A DNA stretch of 64,000 nt from Brachionus manjavacas. Taxonomy: Eukaryota; Rotifera; Eurotatoria; Ploima; Brachionidae. Within the stretch, counting starts at the first letter, position 1, and the number at the start of each line of letters is the position of its first letter. The stretch is taken from positions 4,655,501-4,719,500 of the forward strand of contig JAHQIY010000007.1 of NCBI GenBank assembly GCA_019054805.1, written 5' to 3'. The notes under the pieces were generated by a model, which made no database searches, was not told the DNA's origin, and saw only the letters and a program-made list of their open reading frames with translations. Made by a program: the position numbers and the translations under genes. This document shows, piece by piece, positions 24,661-38,000 of this stretch.

Positions 24661-27530
24661 GCTACCGTAGTAGCTTGCGCGCAAGCCTGCTTGCTGTAGC
24701 TTACATATTAAATGTAAGCTACCAAAATTTGGTTAACCAAAAATCTGGTTAGCCAAAATTTGGTTAATCAAAAATCTGGTTAGCCAAAAATTAAGTTAAA
24801 ATTTGTATTTGTAAATTTTAGTTTCGATTTTAATATTCAAATAAATTCTTATTTATTAAAAAAAATAATTCATTTAAATGTTTTATTGAAAAGGATTCTT
24901 CAAGAATAGATTAAAAAAAAACTGTAATAAATTTGTTTAATTATTTACAAAAAAAATTAAATAAAATTAAAAAAATTAAGAAAAAAATTATTTAATTTGA
25001 AAAATAAGAGGAACATGTTCAATTTTAAGTGCTAAATAAGTCTATATTAAATTAATCTGATATGACTTTATTTTCGTAAATAAACATTATCTTTTCAATA
25101 TTTTTTTTTGACAAACGATTTCTTCGGTCTCAAAGTTGATAGCCTGCATGTGAGAAAATTCTCTCACTTGGAACACTTGTTGCTGGGATCGCTAAAATAA
25201 CTGAAGCTAAACTAGATAGTATAGGAAATTGGGATTTATTAAACCTCCAGAATTCCAACACATCGATATTACTTCTATCTTTCCTGTATTCATTGAGCTC
25301 TTCAAAGTTCAACTTTTTCTTTAATGAATGGGACATTATGATTCTCTCTTTTCTAGCACTAACAATTAGCTTATTAAATCTTTTCGATTTGAAATGATCA
25401 ATAAGAAAATTTTTAGCCTTTTTGATTGTAAAATTACGTTCATTTCGGCTTACGAACTCGAAATTATAAAAAAGGTGTAGGAAAGTTGGTGCTATTAGGA
25501 AATCATTTGATTCGAGATCATAAATATTACAGAAGTGATCATAAGATTGTTTTAAAGCAGCTTTTAAATCTTTGCTTAAACTAATATCATCTTCTTTTAT
25601 CACTAATTTTGTTTCAATTAATTTTAATCCAGGTATTATCATACTATTAGTCACATGAGTTTCTCCACTCATTGTTTCACTTAACTTATTAAAAGGACCC
25701 AAACATTTTAAAGATAGATAAAGAATCTCTAACTCTTCTTGATTTAACAAGCTTAAAACAAGATGTCTATATTCTGGTAAGTGGAAAATTGCGTCAATGT
25801 AATTATGAAGTTTTAAAATACGGTTTAGCATTAAATAAGTAGAATACCATTTTGTTGAAACAGCTTGAGTGAGCATTAAAAAATTTTCAGAATTTTTCTG
25901 ATATTTTTCTAATAGACATTTAAGCTGGGAAGAATGATTAAATGAAGTCACTATAGATCGTGATTTTGACATTTTTATGGCCAATTGTTTAAAACTAAAA
26001 TTTGGATAATTTTCTTTGAGCTCATCTAATTGGCTATGCTGGAATGAGTTACAGTTATTCAATACTTTTTTTACAATTAGCTGGAGTACATGTCCCATGC
26101 AACGGATAAGAAGACAACAAATTTCTTCTTTCATAAGTCTAGATGCTTTAACTACCGTACTGTTGTTATCTGTAACAATTCCAAAAACTTTTTCCCTAAT
26201 TCCATACTCACTCAAAATCTCAAACACAATTTCTTCAGCACGGTGTCTTTCAGTCATACATTTAAAAACCCAAAGAAAATGATCTGAATGCAAAGTTTTC
26301 TATATAATGTCCTGTAATGGAAAGATACGCATAATTCTGACATGATGTCCAGCTATCATTTGTTAAACTTATTAAATGAATTTATTTTAGAATATTCAAA
26401 AGTTAGTTCTTTTGAATTGAATAAACATCATTCATTGTTGATTTTATTCGAACCTTAATAGGAATTACATAGTCCTTGTTTAGCAAGCGACAAAACTGTA
26501 TGAAATATTTGTTTGTTAAAATACTAAATGGCAAATAAGCGAAAATAATGAAAAAGAGAAGAATCGTATCAGTTTTGATTAAATTTTCTCTCCTAATTTT
26601 CTTTTTTTTTTTGGCAACAATATTTCATGAATCGACTCTAAATGTAAGTCTAAATTTGTCTTTGACGTCGATGCTGAAAAATACTTTCCTATTTTTATTT
26701 TTTCGCACTCAATGCATTGAAGAACTTTAAAAACTTGATTACGATCTGTTTTTTCAGCTTGCTTAAAAAATGAGTTTGTTTTTAGGTCAAGATTAGTTCT
26801 ACAATTTGAACTCATTTCAAACCCTTGGTTTACATTTGCTGTATCAGAATTTGTTAAGGAAATTGCTAAATTTTGCTGGCCATGTTCACCTGCACTTGAA
26901 TACGAATCAAGAATTGTTCTTGGACAAGATGGAGCTGATAATGTCCTGTTCATTTTTTGCCTTGTTATCTTATTTGGTTTATGATTCTTTTTATTGAAAA
27001 GTAATTTCTTAAAAATATTACTAGAAATTTTATTTGATAAATTAAAGAAAATAAAAGGATTCCTTATAATTTAACAAAAATAAAATTAAAATTAAGTCAA
27101 TTCGCCATGACTAAAAAATAACTCAGTACAGATTTTTTAAGCTAACGAGTAGGCTTGGAAAATTAATTTACGATAAAAAAACAGATACAAATTATATAGA
27201 ATGGTTAATATACAAAGGGACTGTAAAAAAGTTTAAGGAGCTTCATCACAATATCTATTCAATTTTTAAAAGAGAGCTTTTTTTGTTTATTTTGTTCACG
27301 AGCCTTTCCTAGACTCAAAATTTCAATCTCTTTAATTTTAGTTACAATAATATACAACTTTTAGACTAAAACCGTCTAAAAGAAAAATTACCAGATGTGT
27401 TCGACTGGATTTAATATGAACAACTAAAAATTAAATCAATAACCGGATTTTTGGTTAACCAAATTAATATAGATTTTTGGAAAACCAATATTTGGCTTAC
27501 CAAAATTTGCTAACCACAAAACCAAGCAAA
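24661..27530 (-). mobile_element. Degenerate autonomous hAT transposon
   Basis: A BED zinc-finger segment (26953-26579), a hAT transposase body (about 26540-25054) and matching subterminal repeats define the element. On the left, a 31-bp unit beginning CCAAAATTTGGTTAACCAAA is repeated 2.3 times at 24722-24792. On the right, 27441-27515 carries the same words in reverse orientation (for example GGTTAACCAAA at 27452). Outside the left repeats is a palindrome GTAGCTTACAT/ATGTAAGCTAC (about 24706-24722 as core) and a perfect GCTTGCGCGCAAGC. The exact termini and the expected 8-bp target duplication could not be fixed, so the boundaries are approximate. Confidence 0.8.
25052..26953 (-). pseudogene. 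hAT transposase with BED finger, broken
   Basis: 26953-26579 encodes an N-terminal part with a BED-type finger (CIECxKIK ... TNLDLHLESIH, C2H2 spacing). The next piece (about 26530-26400) gives PFSILTNKYFIQFCRLLN, then a stop; about 26385-26300 gives SLTNDSWTSCQNYAYLSITG, the conserved strand holding the first catalytic Asp (D in NDSW). A frameshift near 26295 leads into the long open stretch 26293-25130 with FGIVTDNNSTV, CMGHVLQL and the dimerisation motif PATSVPSERIFSHAG. An in-frame TGA follows at 25130, after which DRRNRLSKKNIEKIMF continues the conserved C-terminus to 25052. At least three disabling changes are present, so it is inactive, but the long open part suggests fairly recent decay. 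Confidence 0.88.
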
Positions 27531-27584
27531 ACAAACATCACTTCTGTAATAGTCTAAATTTCGTTCTACAAATTAAAAAGTGCA

Positions 27585-27640
27585 ACAAATTTTGTTTCTC
27601 ACATTGCGGAAGTCTATGAGAGAAACAATTTTTAATTAAA
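27585..27640. repeat. Short hairpin next to the hAT end
   Basis: TTTTGTTTCTC and GAGAGAAACAATTTTT form an imperfect stem around a short GC-richer loop (CATTGCGGAAG). A related sequence (ATTGTTTCATTTGCGGAACAAG) occurs again near 27707, so this may be part of a small repeat family. No function is implied. Confidence 0.4.
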
Positions 27641-28008
27641 AGAATTAATTAATTAAAAATAAATAAGTAATATATTTTCAGATTTTTTAAAGACTTAAAT
27701 ATCAAAATTGTTTCATTTGCGGAACAAGTTTTGAATCCTTCTTTAATTTTTGCAAGCAAATTTTTTTTTTAATTTCACAATGGCAACAAATTGGCTATCA
27801 CAAAAATTATTTAAAAAAAAAATAATCAAATTTTAATCAAAAAATAAGGAATTAATCTCATCATATTTGTAGAGGAATTTGCTGAAAGTTTTATTTGAAA
27901 ATTTTTGTATATTTTCTTTAAGAAAATAAGCTAATTAATGATCAGCAGTTTGGCTTATGGAGTAATCCAGGCTATGCTGATGCTGCTGATGCTGGCTCAA
28001 ATCAACTT

Positions 28009-28653
28009 CAATCCTACCTCGATTTTTTATTATATTTTTTTAACTCTACAGATTCAACATTAAAAAGTTAAAAAAAAAATCTAAATACGAAAACTTAGAT
28101 TAAGGACTTAGAAATTTTATTGATAATTGTAATAATAATGCAGTTCTTGTAAAGGCTACTTTACTCACAAAAAAAGCCAAGGAACTTTCCAAAAAATTTG
28201 GACAAGTGGATTTTAAGGCAAGCAATGGTTACCTCTACAACTTTTCTAATGTTGTAGTAGCGGAAACAATGTGATTTTCAAAACTATTCATGGTGATAGT
28301 GGAAGTGTAGACCCGATGAAGGCGATTATGTAGAAGAAAATTTGGATTCGGAAAAAAATAAAAAAAATTGAAGCTTTAGAATAGATTGATCGCTTCAAAC
28401 TAAATAGAACTCAAGGCACTCAAAATGAGAAAAATGAGATGATAAATTTATTGCATTATTTTGAAAGCAAAGTGTATGAAAAAAAAAGAATTTTATTACA
28501 AAAAATTTAGAGTTTTGAAAAATTAAAATAATTCCATAATTGTTATTTTATTATATTTTGATCAACAAAATTTTTTTAAATTTTTTTTTGTTTTCGATTT
28601 TGTGAAATTATATTAGATTATCTAGGCGTTTCACAAAATCGAGGTAGGACGGT
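28009..28653 (+). mobile_element. Short pogo/Tigger-like element with CENP-B-type HTH remnant
   Basis: Inverted ends CCTACCTCGATTTT (28013) and AAAATCGAGGTAGG (28635-28648) bound about 640 bp. Inside on the + strand, about 28130-28260 encodes AVLVKATLLTKKAKELSKKF then GQVDFKASNGYL, and after a frame change GNNVIFKTIHGDSGSVDPM (about 28263-28330). That is the second helix-turn-helix of Tigger/pogo/CENP-B-like transposases. The DDE catalytic domain is absent, so this is an internally deleted, non-autonomous copy. The right end also forms a hairpin (CGATTTTGTGAAA at 28595 with TTTCACAAAATCG at 28629). Confidence 0.72.
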
Positions 28654-29009
28654 ATTATCTATCGAGTAATAGTGAGTTCATTAAAGTAGTAATAATCTAT
28701 TAGAATCCAAATAAATCAACTCAAAGGTTTTACTAATTTTTAAAATTTATTGAAAATTTTATTATCATAAATATAGTTTTAAAAACTCATTGAATTAAAT
28801 TCCTATTAAAAAAGAATTTATAAATAAATAGATAAAAGCTAGATTATATTAAAAGTTATTTTTAGATAAAAAAGTGTGCCTGTTTCTAGTGATTAATTTT
28901 AAAGATTAAAATAAGAAAATTATTTGTTATGATTTTTATAATACATTTTGGAATTTATGCCATCTTGGAATAATTTTGGTAAAATATACATCAAATAACC
29001 AGAATAACT

Positions 29010-32000
29010 CTAAAAGCTTCGTTGTTTGTTCAAATTCGTTAATAACAAACTAATGTAACTGGTGAGCAAATCATCCATTTTGTAACCCTTTAAAAGTTTA
29101 AATTAACAACAAAATTTTCTTGAATTTATTCATGATCTTACCAATGAGGTCTCGCACAGGAGCTTGCTACCACGCACTAAATTTCCAATCGTCATGTGGA
29201 AGTATGTGTTTCCGCTACTCCAATTTGAAATCTTGGTAAATTGGTGACAAATTAGGATCTCTTTAGTTTGTGGATGGATCAAATTGACACCGTTTTTGTT
29301 AATGGCAATCAAAAGAATGTCGGGATAGTTCGGTTCGGTCGATTGTTTTACTTCGAAAAACGCTGAACCAAAAGTTGGCCATTGGTAAATAATTTCCAAG
29401 AATTTTATTTTAGCATCATCTTTGTTTCGGGCTGTGTGTTTGTGGTAGGCCACTGAAATATTCTTTTTCCATTCCTCAGTGGGCAAAACTTTCAACAAAT
29501 CCATGGGCACTAGGTCTTTTAAAAATTTCCTTTTAAGAAATAATTAAATGTTAACATTTTTTATTTTAATTTGATTTATTTTAAAAATCTTACGGTAAAT
29601 TTTCAAGCTGTGAAATGTCATCACTGTAACGCACTCGGTAAATATACGAGGCCAATTCAACTGCCTCATCAACTCGGCACTTGTGATATCCTCGGAGCAG
29701 CTTCGGTAACTCTTGATGATAATGGAAGATAATATCAGCGTTTCTGTCTCTACCCGGCAAAATATTTGTCCATAATTTTCTCATGAAGAAAACTTGATAA
29801 GTAAATTTAGGCGTTGATCCATCTTTGGTTGTTCTGGCTTTCTTAATCCAATCGGTAAGATGTCTTACAAAATCAAAAAAGAAATCAGCTTCCGGGACAC
29901 TTATAACTTTGTCGGATATTTTCACAAACAGACTAAATCCTTCAGCTGACTTTAAGTTCAAGCGGTCAGCGATACTTTGACAAAAGTCTTTGGCACGGGT
30001 GCTTGAGTCTACTTCAAAAGCTTCATCGGTGTCATCCGGAAAATAAACTTTGTGAAATATCTGAGTTGTTTTATGCTGGATTGCTTCGACTTCAACTTGA
30101 TGAGGAGGATATTTTCGTTGGCCATTTCTAGAAAAATAAAAATTAGACAAAAGATAAAAAGTTTTGGAGCCAATTCCAAATATGATTAGAGTTACTCTGT
30201 TCCTAAAACTCATGACATTACTTACTAGAGGAAGATTTTTTTTAAAGCATCAAAGCAAAATCTAATAAAAGTTAGCTTTAATAAATTAAATAAATTTTTT
30301 AATGAAAATAAAGCAATCTTTTTAAATTAAAGTTTACTTTCATTTTAATGTCTTAGAATATTAAGAAATTTTATTTATCTCTTTTGATCTTTAAAAGAAA
30401 AAAAAATCTCACAAATTCTTAAAACTTCATTTAGAGATTTGTTATTAAACTCGATGAAAAATATAAAAATTTAATTAAAATAGGCTAAATAATGACACAG
30501 TTTTATTCTATACTTCATTTGTTTTTTTTACTTGAATTATTTTTAAGTTGAATTATTTTTACATTTTTTTAATTTTAAAGTATCAAGATCCCAAAAATAT
30601 GACAAAATAGACTTAAAAAAGCAATAATTAATTTAAAACTTATTATTTAACTTCTTATTTATTTTAATTACAATTAAATAATCCTAATTTTAGATCAAAA
30701 AATAAAAGAAAATTTTTTTTCAAACTCAAAATTGGGTTTTGTGAAATTTAGTACAAAATGATAGGAACTGAAAGAAATGTAAAAAAAATTGGATAACTTT
30801 TTTGTAAAATTTAAAATCACATCATTAGCAGACTTTGACAGTTGCATTTACAGAACTAATTTAAAATTTTACAAAAAAAGTTATCCAATTTTTTTTTACA
30901 TTTCTTTCAGTTCTTTTTAACATTTTGTACTAAATTTCACAAATTCAATTTTATTTTTTGATCTAAAATTAGAATTATTTAATTGTAATTAAAATAAACA
31001 AGAAGTTAAATAATAAGTTTTAAAATTATAATTGCTTTTTAATCATTATTTTTTCAATTTTTTATTATTTTATTTATTCTGTTCTTATGTACTGAATTTC
31101 ACAAAACCCAAAGTTGATTAGTTTTTATTGAAAATCAGACTTTAATAAAATCCAAAGTATGAAGCTCAAATGAATTGCCAAAGTTCTCTTAAATTTAACT
31201 GAGTAGAATTGAGAAAAAATTCCAAAAGACCCTTAATTATTAAATTAGATAGAAAATTTAAAATTTACTTCATGGTTTTCTGTAAACGTATTGTGCAATC
31301 AGGAGCAAATTGATTGCGTCTTGTACGCAAAAAAAGTGCAACTTCTTTTTGCAAAGCGGCACTTGGAGCGAAGCACCCGGTTGCAAGCCATAACAATTCC
31401 CAGCCACGTTCTTCACTTGTCTTATTCCTATTATCTGTCAACTGTTTTAACAATTGGCAATAAATTTCGTCCTTTAGAATCTCATTTTTCAACGGTGGCT
31501 CAAAAATGTTATCCGTCAACTCGTTGCCCATTCTTTTTCGGGTGGACGGATGATCTCCCATGTACTTAAGTATGTTCAAGAAGCACTCACAGGCTTCGTC
31601 GGCAAGATCAGCTTTGCCAACTAATTTTTTCAACAAAGGCTGCTTTAGCGGTTCTTTTTGGTAAGCCCATAGGCGGTCACCACGTCTACTAAATGTGTTT
31701 GTCCATGTTTTTTTAGGTTGAACTCTAAAATAAAATTGTCTCTTGATAAAAAAAAAATTTTTAAACAAAAAAAAATTACCGAAAGTGATCATAAGAATAT
31801 TGTTCTAGAGTGTGACCCTTGTCACTGTCCGATACGGACTGCTGGATCTGGTTGGCCGTGATTATTTCATTTGCCTTTTCCAATGACTGCAGGGCAAACA
31901 ACTGCAATATTTCACTAGGTGGTTTGTTCATAGTTGGCAAAAGATAAACACACTCAGCCGGAAAGTCTCCTTTTTTGCCAGATCTATCATTTTCACCAAA

Positions 32001-35000
32001 GCACCAGCCAGTCGAGTAGGCATCAGCGCTTTCCTGCTGGAGAACAATCAAATCTCCCTTCTGAAGAGTTAGATAGTTGCCGGATATATCCGGTGGATTG
32101 TAGTCTTGCAAAGCTATTACGTATCTTGACTTTCGCTTTAGGCCCTCGAGAAACGAGACCACCAATTCGCGTATATCATCCGAATTGCTTGATGTGAAAG
32201 TGTAGTCATCGCCTTTGATGGTGGACAGAGTGAAATTTTGCGAATGGCTCTTTCCGGCTTTGGTAGTGGACACCGAAGTTATTTCTGGAAACGAAAATTC
32301 CAGCAATACTTGCTCTTGGTCATCAACAACATAAACTCCAGTCCAATTGACTGCAATAATGACATCATTTTTTGGCAAGCTTGGTCCACTAAAGCGATAG
32401 GCCTCGTAGAATCTGGAAAATAACAAAGGCCATTTGTACATGGCATAGTTAACAATGTCTTCTTTTACTTTAATTGGCGGCACACGTTCACGCGGATAAT
32501 AGCTTTTTTTGTGAGCATTGGCCACTGCCTGGACCCATTTGTCAATTGTTTTTGTTGAACCATTGTTCAAGTAGTAATCCGGTATACAGTAGCTAGGGAG
32601 CAAGGCCTGTAGGCGTTCTAGGTTCAAAAGTTCGCCATAGTCAATGTAATACTGCTGAGCAGCGATCATGGCTAGGTCTTCTTCTTTATCACATCGGTAT
32701 TCGCCAAATTTGATGCCTCTTACAACTTGCTGGTAAATTAAATTTGTAGCAACCGGATCTTCATTTGGATTGTGCCATGGAGCAAAGATTTCTTTGCGAA
32801 AAAAAAGCCGCCATGGCGCGTTCCTTTCCTGTGCACCTTGTTCTTTAGCGTACTGTTCACACTGGCTTATGGCGTCCATCACGTGATCTCCGCCACTTCC
32901 TAGCGAGGACACTTTGTCAAAGAGAGCGATGTAGAGTGAGAAGCCAAATCTATCCTTGAGGCCGATTTTGTCACTTAGAGCATCACATAGTTCCCTGGCA
33001 GTGGTTGCCGAATCGGCGTACAAGGTCTTTGTATTTCCGTCCATAAAGGTTATGGGCAGCATGAGGGGTTTTTTTGACTTGGTCGCCTGGAGCTCCAGCC
33101 ATGATGGTGGTTGACTGCGTGGTCCATTTATAAAAGTTCTCTGTAGCCGCTCATCGCAGTAGGGCGCGTAGCCTGGCGGCCCCTTTTGGATAAAATTGCG
33201 CAGGTACTTGACAAATTTGTCAGATGGAGCAAAACAGCCTACGCAAAGAGAGAGCAGGATCCAACCGCGGGCATGACTGTTTTTGTTCGAGTTCGAGTTT
33301 AGTTGCTTGCATATTTGGCAATAGATTTCGTCTCTTAGTTCGGGACGGAGAATACCGATGCCGACTATGAAGTGAAGCTTTTCCAGATTAGTAGTAGGTC
33401 TTTCGTCTAAGAATGGATTGCCACCGCTTGTTTTGTATTCAATTTGGTTGTCACGAAGCTTACTGGCAACTTCCTCGGTAAGCTTGGATCGTTTTTTAAG
33501 TGTCAAGCTAACCAACTTTTTTTTAACACTCTTGCTTTTTAGTTTGATCGGTTGGTTTGGTAAATTTTCCTTCAAAATAAGGCAAATTAATTTATTTTTC
33601 TATAAGATACACAGAAAAATAACAAAATTTTTAAAATTAAAATTTTTCATAACTTTATTAATTTAAAAAAGAAATTTTTCCAATTTAAATTAATTTTTAA
33701 AGTTTTATTTCTAATTATTTTTACGTTTTATATTTGAGATGAATTGTTTTAGAAAAAAAAAATTATTTTAAAAGATAGGATGAAAACTTTTAATAAGCGA
33801 TCCTACCAAAAAATTAAAATCTCCTTTAGCATATTTAATTTGATTAAAACAAAAATCTCAAATAATGTTACACAGACTTGTACAGTAATGATATAACTTA
33901 AGGTATCTCCGTAATTTTACGCATTAGTTTTAATTAGGAGAAAATTCCTATTGTAAAATAGTTTAATTTTCTCCTAATTTATAAAAAAATCCGTAAAATT
34001 ATAAAAAACCTTCTGTTATCACATCTGTTTAACAGTAAAAAAAATCATCTAAACTCAAAGTCTTTTTAAAAAAAAATTCAATTAATGATTAAAAACACAA
34101 AATTTTTAAAATTAAAATCAAAAACCTACAATTTCTTCGCTCATTCTTTGCGCTTCTTCCAGGTCCTTCTTATTAAATTTTCTGCCCAAAGTAGAATAAA
34201 TCTTGGACATTACAGAGGTATTATCCTAAAAATAAGAAAAAAATAAAAAATAAGACTAAATTTTTATTTCAGCTTACCCTGTTGCTTCTTCCGTCCGATG
34301 AGCTCAATACTTTAAAATCAGGCAGATCGCCCATGAATCGCAGAATAGTAATCCATACAGCTAGAGCGGCCAATTGATCTCCCTCGGATTTGAGCGGTAA
34401 CAAGGACTGTTTGAGCGGTTTTTTGGTGTACTCAGGAGTGGCATTACCTTGGAAGTAAGTGGCGGCAAATTTCGAAAACACATACTCGTCCAAATTTTCA
34501 TCCGCCTTGGGCCTAGGTATACTGTCTACAATCAACTCTCCCTGTAACCCGGCAGCATTCTGATGCGGCAGTATGGTCGAGAACATTTCATCGACCAAAT
34601 TGGTATCATCCTTGCTAAAATCGTTTTGATTGTGCTTGGCATTCATGATCAAGGCGCGCTTTTTCTTCGCCTCATCTCGTTCCCGTCTCTCAAACTCGCG
34701 CCTCTCCATTTCCAGCTGCTGGATCCTCTCATTGTACGACTTTTCAGCCTCTTGTTTAGCTCGCTTGGCGCCCACTTGCAATTGTAGTCTTTTTTCTTCC
34801 TCGAGCTTAAATCTCTCAACTTCCATTCTCTTTTCGCTCTCGAGCCTCATGCGTCTGTAAGTTTTCTGTGCAATAAACTTTCTCACACCGGCCTGAATTA
34901 CCAAAATAGCGCTCACTTTGCGCTGATAATTCTGTCTGGCCAAATAGCCGCGACAATACCTCTGCAAATTGGTCACCTTATTCCTTAGAATATTGTATCT

Positions 35001-38000
35001 ATGGGTCAAAAGACGGGCTTGATACATGGCTTGTAGTCTCATGAAGCCCATTCGCATGGCCTTGAATTTTTTCCTCTGCACATAGCCCCTCCAATAAGCC
35101 TGTATGACCAAGCTGCTTTCTCTGTATCTGTTAAACTTGCGCCTCTGCGCCCATCCACGAATACATTTCTGCAATATGAGAATTTTGTTTGCCAGCACCT
35201 GTTCCCTAAGCTGTTCCAAGTAGACGTCTTGGGCGTCTTTGAGAAAAACCTTGCTTTTGCCCAGCTGGTAGTCGGTGTTGGCGAGAACAGCCCGGCAAAT
35301 TTTAGCCGAGGCCTCGCGACAGTCTTCCTTATTCGATGGCTTCACTCCATCTATCAATATTCTATAGCGGTCTACAAAATCGGGATACGCGTGCCGAATC
35401 GGATATCCGGCGCGTCGTATCCGTATTGTTTCCATCATGCCCGAGTACCTCAGTTGTCTGACGACCAGTTGACGGTCGAACACGAGCGATTTTTTGTACT
35501 CGTTGGGCTTGATGCATCGGACAAAAAATGGCGAGCACGAGTTCAGTGTGGCCATCAAGGAGTCTAGGGATTTTTTGAATTGAGCGCCCAGGGTCGGAGT
35601 TCGTTTGCGTGTCTCCGAGCCGATTTGCATGTCACTGGTAAACAAATTGGTCAAAAATTTGTTCTCCGATGTTTGTATCAGCTGCATCAAATCGCTGCTG
35701 AACGTGTCCCTGTTTTTTTCCAAAAATCCATTCACACTGTACTGGACATTGCCGGCAAAGTGCGTCAAGCCGAACGCGTGCTTGGCCGACGACTTTGGCT
35801 TGATGTAATTCTTGTGATTCGAGTGGAATTTGTGCAGCTTTTCCAAACAACTAAAGTCAGTGCCTTTGGGAAATTTGCTCTCCTCGTCGATCAAAGCCAT
35901 TATGTTCATGGGCTTGACAGCAATCATGTCCAGTATTTCCTGGTTGTCAATGAACTCTATATTTTTCCAGTTTATGTTCTCGTTGTTGTACTCCTCTTGT
36001 TCTAGTTTGAATATGTGCTGGACAAAGAATTGCTGCAGATTTTCGTTGGCATAGTTGATGCACAGCTGCTCGAATGAGTTGTTGTCAAAGTTTTCAAAGC
36101 CGAATATGTCCAGCACTCCGATTGACCTGCGGTACTCGCCCATGTCCTTTGGTTTGAAGATGGCAGCGTTTATTTTGTCCACTATCCAAATAAACAATCT
36201 GCCGTAAATGCCCTTGACAAACGCGTCGCGCACATCAATTGACTGATGCTGAGCCAAAGTTGAGGTTACAGTTTCGCCTGAGGTAAATATGGTTTTTGTG
36301 GTGAGCGCGATCATCAGGTCCCGGGGTGAAAACTGAAGCAGCTCGGCCACTATGTCCACCACTTTTTTGTTAGTGATTTCGGTGGCGTCCAGGTTGTTGA
36401 TGGCAGTGGCCTTGTACTTTATGTTGCCGATGTGCAAAATAGCTGCCAGTAGTTTCATGATGTTCCAGATTTCGTCATCGGTAAAGGTTAGTACTTTGCA
36501 GGCCGATCTGATGTTGGCAAACTCTGCAGAGTCGTCGCGGCCCTCGCACTCGGCGCTCTCTCCGCGACGCAGGTACTCGTAGTCACTCGGCCTGGTCAGA
36601 CAGAGCAAGTTCTTTTCGTCATGCGAAAGACCCAGCAGCATGCAGTAGAAAATGTGGTAGTTTCGTTCCTCTGTTGCCTGTGAGACCAAGCGCGACTTCT
36701 CAAGTAAATACTGCTCGATTTTGGCGCCCTCAATGGTGCCCTTTTTGTCAAAATGAATGTCTATGTATTTGCCAAAGCGGCTTGAGTTGTCGTTGCGGAT
36801 TGTTTTGGCATTGCCGAACGCTTCTAGAATTGGATTCGCCTCCAGAATTTGTTGCTCGATCCAATTGTGCTGGCCGCTGATGGCCGCCAAAAACTGCAGG
36901 ATCAACTTTGTGCTCTCGGTCTTGCCGGCGCCGGACTCGCCACTGATTATGACACACTGGTCGTGCTTGTAGCGCAACATGTTATGGTAGGCATTGTCAC
37001 CGATCGCAAATATGTGTGGCGATAGTTCGCCTATTTTTTTGTCTCTGTACTTTTGGATTTGTTCAGATGTGTAGATTGGAAGTATTTGGTACGGATTGAC
37101 TGCTATCAATATGGTGCCAGTGTAAGTCTATAGATTTAAAAATTAATACTAATTTTATCAAACGAAAATTTAGAAAAATATCGCATGGAAAATTTATTAA
37201 ATTTGCGGATTCAAAGCTTCAAGTTATTGTTTAGATTTAAAAAAAAAAAATATTTTTTAAACAAATTTCAGCAATTTTCATTTATAAATTTTGGTTTTCT
37301 AATTTTTTTAAATTACAAACTATATTTATATGATGAATTTTTGAAATTTTTCTTTTTTTCTATAAATTTTTCATCATTATAACTAGATTTTTATTTAACT
37401 GAATTAAGTTTAATCTATAAAATATCAATTATAGGATTTTTTCTTATTTTTTTTTCTATCTACAAGCGATTCAATTAGATCCGGCATATTCATTTATATG
37501 CTTAGATACATTAGATGTAAAATACCCTTTCATATAACAAAAAAGTCATATTTAGGAATAAAGGTTTTAAAATAGGATTTAATAATTCCATAAAATCAAC
37601 AAATGAACAGGTGTTTTAAAATCTGATCAGATGTTAAATTCAATCGAACCGAAAGTCCGATTTAAAAAGTTTTTTAAAGATAAAATAAAATGGAAAATTT
37701 TGTTCCGACATTCCATGCATAACTGCCCGATAAAAACGATCAAAGTTGAATATGATTATTACTTTACTCACGTTGATGGTAAAGAGAATACTTTTTTCTT
37801 ATTATTATTCTTTAGAAAAATATTTAATTTTTTAAGAATTGAATTGCTAAATAAAAGTTGATTTTTGTACAATTTTTTGTCCTTTTAAACTTTTATTTGT
37901 TATCAATTTTTAAGAATTGTTACCTTGATTAGCTGTTGACTTAAATTATTTTAAAAATAAAACTAAATGAAGCGTTTGAAATTCAGTTTAAAACAAAAGA

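Noticed and set aside
34563..36972. Several + strand open frames opposite the myosin motor
   Set aside because: Shadows of the conserved MYO7A exon; no independent motif.
37631..37861. 76-codon + strand frame in the myosin VII intron
   Set aside because: Some residues look protein-like, but the second half is Phe/Leu-rich low complexity and no splice partner or motif is seen.
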